Shown in pieces: positions 8,917 through 12,045 of a DNA stretch of 12,045 nt. The position numbers and the translations under genes are program-made. The stretch comes from Auxenochlorella pyrenoidosa (lineage: Eukaryota; Chlorophyta; Trebouxiophyceae; Chlorellales; Chlorellaceae), in the NCBI GenBank assembly GCA_001430745.1, contig KQ482042.1, positions 2,249,263-2,261,307 on the forward strand, given 5' to 3'. The notes beneath the pieces are model-generated. The model was not told where the DNA came from, searched no databases, and saw only the letters and a program-made list of their open reading frames with translations. Position 1 is the first letter of the stretch; the number at the start of each line of letters is the position of its first letter.

Positions 8917-11900
8917 TCACTCGCAGGGTGCCCGAGGCGGGGTGACCTCGACAACGCTGCTGAGGTAGGGAAGGGCAGCCAGCAGGCAGCAGCTCGGTAG
9001 GCTGTAAGTGCGCCAGCAGCAGGCCCGGATCTCGAGGGCAACAACCGCAGCACTCAGCCCCGCCCCAGCCTGCGGCCTCACCGCTCCGTGGCTCCCATGT
9101 GCTCCTCCGCGCGCTCGCCCGTCTCGCGCTCGCCAGTGGCGCGTGTCTCAACCTGGGCAGCAGGTTGGCATAGCCAGGAGGCAGCGGTGAAGCAGGGCAA
9201 GCACGAGCTGAAACCAGGGCTCTGCCTGCCCGCATTGTGCAGCACGACTAACGTTGCACTGTCTGCATGCCCAATGCACCTCTGCACTGTCTGGTCTGGT
9301 CTGCATGCACTGGCTCTCAAATGTGACACCCTATTAGTTGGGAGCCCAGCCGGGCACCCACCACGAACTCCTTCTCCACCGGGCGGTGCTCGCGCACGCG
9401 CGTCACACGCTCCTTCATCACCGGGCGGTCCTCCACCTGCGGGGGCACCAGGACAGGGCGGCAGAAGGTGAAGCCACTGGGGGCGTGCGGATTGACAAGG
9501 CAGACTGGGGTGAGCTGGCATGCTGTATGCCCTGAGCTCGCCTGCGGTCTCACGAGGGCCAGGCCCCCTGTATGCCCATCAGTCTCCCGCGCTGTGCCAC
9601 ACACGCGGCGCCCAGTCTCAGCAGGGGCGCACCTTGGTGAAGTACTCGGCGGTTGGCTGCTCCTCCACAGGGGGGGTGACCTCCACCACCTACGGTGTGG
9701 CGGCACAGCAGGAGTCTGGGGGCAACCTCCAAGCCCCTGACAACAGGCAGACAACAGGCAGAGCGGTGTGTATGGATATGCAGGGTGGGTGGATATGCAG
9801 AAAGCCCTTCTTATGCAAGCCTGCCGGCTGGCCCGGCTTAGTGCGGGCCCCGGCCCCACGCCGGCGTGGCGCACCTGCTCGGTGGCGCCCCTGTGCTCCT
9901 GCGCACGCTCGCCCGTCTCGCGCTCCACTCCGGTGGCGCGCGTCTCCACCTGGCCGGTAAGAGAGGCATGGCACAACCGAGTCAACAGGGGTGGCATGGC
10001 ATAGCTGTGCCTGGAGGTGCCCTCAGCGCCTCTGCCTGGTATTTTACCCAGGAGGCTGGCTCTGCCCCTGGCAGCATGCCTCGCGCAGACCCCAGTTGGG
10101 AGCCCAGCCGGGCACCCACCACAAACTCCTTCTCCACGGGGTGGTGCTCGCGCACGCGCGTCACACGCTCCTTCACCACCGGGCGGTCCTCCACCTGCGG
10201 CAGGGCGAGGGAGGGCAGCCACACAGAGGCGCATGTGCTAGTGAAAGAAAGGCAGGGAACAGCAGGACCAGGACAGCAAGGTTTGAGCTCCCGAGTGGTG
10301 TTGCAAGGCAAGCACGACAACAGCACTGCTGGAGCCTCAGCAGGGGCTCTCATCCCCCATGCAGCTGCCCAGCCCTTCAAACCCCCACCCCCGCTGCGCC
10401 CCTGCCCCACCCCACTTGCCTTGGTGAAGTACTCTCGCCCGCAGACTTCCTCGGCGCCCTGGCGCGCCACCGCCACCTCGCCGGCAGAGGCGCCCACCGG
10501 CACCTCACCGGCGCGCTCGGTGTAGGCCACAGCGGGGACGGCGGTGGCGCCCGCCATGCCAGTGCCGCCTGCAGGGGGAGCAGAGGTGTGAAGCGCGAGG
10601 ATATGTGTTGGGGGGGGGGGTGCGGCACTGGACAGGCGACGCAGGGAGGGGATGTGCAGGGCATGAGGCCCGGCAGGCGCGGCCTGCTGGGGTGTGTGCT
10701 GCCTTACCCACGCCGGCGGCCCGCTCATACTCGTCCTCGCGGCGCTCGTAGCCGCTGGTGCGCTCCGTGGTCTCATAACTGCAAAGTAGATTAGAAGATG
10801 GGCGACACAATAAGTGTAGGGTGAGAGCACTGTGCTGAGAGGAGAGTGGGGAAAAGGGGGAGAAGGGCAGTTTTGCTGCGAGGCCATCGGCTTGGAGGGG
10901 AAGACGCGGCATCCATTTTGGGACAGCCCTGCAATGCAAGCATGGAGATGCAGCACAGGCACGCTGCCAGCCCGAGGCAAGGCTCACCCTGTGCGCTCGT
11001 AGCCGGCAGCACCCTCCACAGGCGTGGTGCGCTCGTAGCCCGCAGCGCCAACGCCGGTGGCAGCAGCGCCAGCAGTGGGCATGGCGGTGCCCTGCAGGAT
11101 TGGAGAGGGGAAGCCTGGGTGCAGACAGTCAAGGCACCTGCGAAGCAGGGCATTGCAAAACGGCCTTCTGCGGCCGTATCGCAGGAGCCGATTAATTCAG
11201 ACTCCTTCGCTGTGCAGGCCCAGGACCGCCAAGACCACAGCCGTCCCTGGGCCGCTCAGGCGGAACCTGCACAAGCGCCCCCTGCCCAGCGCTCCCGGGC
11301 CCTGCCCGTCCGGCGCACCAGGCCAGCGCCCTCGGCTGCGCCCGCTGCGGCGCCGCCCTCCTTCCTGATGCTGACCCAGATCTCCCCCGCGTCCTTGGTG
11401 CCGGTGCGGGTGGTCAGCGGCACGCGTGTCTCCAGGCGCCCCTCCTCAAACACCTGTGGGGGGGAGGAAGAGGGGGAAGGAAGCAGGGCTGGCTTGGGAC
11501 TGGGCAGGCCGCCGATGGGAGCATCTGTGAGCCACCCCCTTTCCACAGCTGGCCGCCAGGGGTGGAGCAGGAAAGGGGCAGCAGGGGAGGAGACCAACCC
11601 TGAGAGAGCAGTCGAGGGTTTGCGCGGCCCTAGGCTGCGCGCACCTGCCGCAGCGACATGCTGCCCTCGCCCATGTGGGCGTCCTTCAGCAGGCGGTTGT
11701 GGTCGTACACCTGGTCGAGAGGGGCGGGTTGGGGGGAGGGATGGGGGGGGGAGGTAGCGAGGTGGGGATGGCAGCATGAGCAGAGGCACAGGTTGCGCTG
11801 CCGTCATTTGCCGGGGGCTGCACAAACAAGGAGAAAGGTGGAGGAACAGAAGCTGCAGAGACTCCGGGACTGTCCAGCATGGCAGGCATCCTGTCGGCTG

Positions 11901-11990
11901 CACCCCGTCACGCCCTGGCGCCGGCGAGCCCCCTAGCGGGCTCACATGGAACTCGATCACATCGTCGGGAGAGACATTGTTGAAGGAGAA
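8917..11990 (-). CDS. C2-domain protein with duplicated charged repeat tail, partial (5' end outside window)
   Basis: Twelve minus-strand exons are visible: 11946-11990, 11645-11710, 11319-11453, 10988-11091, 10708-10778, 10420-10568, 10120-10194, 9875-9949, 9633-9689, 9362-9436, 9082-9152 and 8917-8959. All phases match. The first three code the second half of a C2 domain (NNVSPDDVIEFHVYDHNRLL, MGEGSMSLRQVFEEG, VPLTTR, GEIWVSIRKEG). C2 domains usually bind membranes, often with calcium. Next come an Ala/Gly linker and several GYER motifs, then an acidic/Val segment ending EYFTK. Two copies follow of a module: VEDRPV.KERVTRVREH, then VETRATG.ERETGERA.EH, then VVEVTPP. The second copy ends in APCE and stop. 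The tail is hydrophilic and charged and recalls bacterial DUF2382/YsnF stress proteins, but that link is tentative. One donor (after FTK, 10419-10418) is GC. Cellular role unknown; the C2 call is more secure than any function. Confidence 0.78.
9337..9442. repeat. Duplicated block, copy 2 (exon plus 5' end of intron)
   Basis: This block nearly matches 10095-10200. Over 100 bp (9337-9436 against 10095-10194) I count four differences, all in the 75-nt exon. The 25 bp at 9337-9361, which are intron, are identical. Similarity fades a few bases beyond each end. Confidence 0.85.
10095..10200. repeat. Duplicated block, copy 1 (exon plus 5' end of intron)
   Basis: Partner of 9337-9442, 758 bp away in the same orientation. 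Two of the four exon differences change residues (Met to Val and Arg to His between copies). Confidence 0.85.
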
Positions 11991-11994
11991 CTGC

Positions 11995-11995
<1 letters not shown>

Positions 11996-12032
<37 letters not shown>
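11996..12032 (+). repeat. (GT)n microsatellite, about 18 units
   Basis: An unbroken GT run followed by TGGG repeats to the window end. On the minus strand it is a CA tract in an intron of the C2-domain gene, ending about five bases before the exon that starts at 11990, where a polypyrimidine tract is expected. Confidence 0.95.
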
Positions 12033-12033
<1 letters not shown>

Positions 12034-12045
12034 TGGGTGGGTGGG

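Noticed and set aside
8742..8945. Plus-strand short frame MNKTGQDYTRWQ with a good GTGAGT-like donor
   Set aside because: Part of it lies in the 3' UTR of the C2-domain gene and part in its last exon. No second exon or family match could be found, so it is likely chance.
9337..10200. The paired blocks as a transposon or terminal repeats
   Set aside because: The copies cover a coding exon and 25 bp of intron, without inverted ends or target duplications, so internal gene duplication explains them better.
10846..11757. Long plus-strand frame of 303 residues
   Set aside because: It is antisense to three phase-matched exons of the C2-domain gene and is low-complexity Ala/Gly/Arg/Pro, as expected from high-GC shadows.

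Overview
The window reads as nuclear DNA of a green alga, most likely a trebouxiophyte of the Chlorella/Coccomyxa type. The evidence is high GC, many short introns with [C/T]GCAG-like acceptors, the chlorophyte polyadenylation signal TGTAA downstream of three genes, plastid and mitochondrial presequences, and a plant-type mitochondrial ATP synthase small subunit. The species cannot be told from the sequence. No bacterial operon, CRISPR array, transposon, tRNA or rRNA gene was recognised.

Six spliced genes were assembled by hand from reading frame, splice signals and phase matching. (1) 11-796, minus, 3' part cut off: organellar elongation factor P with a mitochondrial-like presequence. (2) 1017-3032, plus: a 234-residue plastid-type protein with an EMAPII/Arc1p-like tRNA-binding OB fold. 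It is divergent from gene 1, with 220 bp between start codons. (3) 3451-4145, plus: the 61-residue plant-type 6 kDa subunit of mitochondrial ATP synthase. (4) 4774-5629, minus, convergent with gene 3: a nuclear-encoded plastid Ycf33/DUF751 membrane protein. (5) 6211-8350, minus: an eight-exon Orai (CRAC-type) calcium-channel homologue with an unusual pore. (6) 8917-11990, minus, 5' part cut off: the second half of a C2 domain followed by a charged tail made of a duplicated three-exon module.

The genes do not form a pathway; they are housekeeping, organelle and calcium-related neighbours. Genes 1-4 serve organelle translation, respiration or plastid membranes. Genes 5 and 6 are linked only loosely, as a calcium channel and a C2-domain (often calcium/lipid-binding) protein.

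The most interesting points are these. In the Orai homologue, Gln sits where animal Orai has its selectivity-filter Glu, the N-terminus has an aromatic heptad repeat, and the C-terminal STIM-docking helix is absent. Four of 29 complete introns appear to be GC-AG. The C2 gene carries a recent exon-plus-intron duplication.
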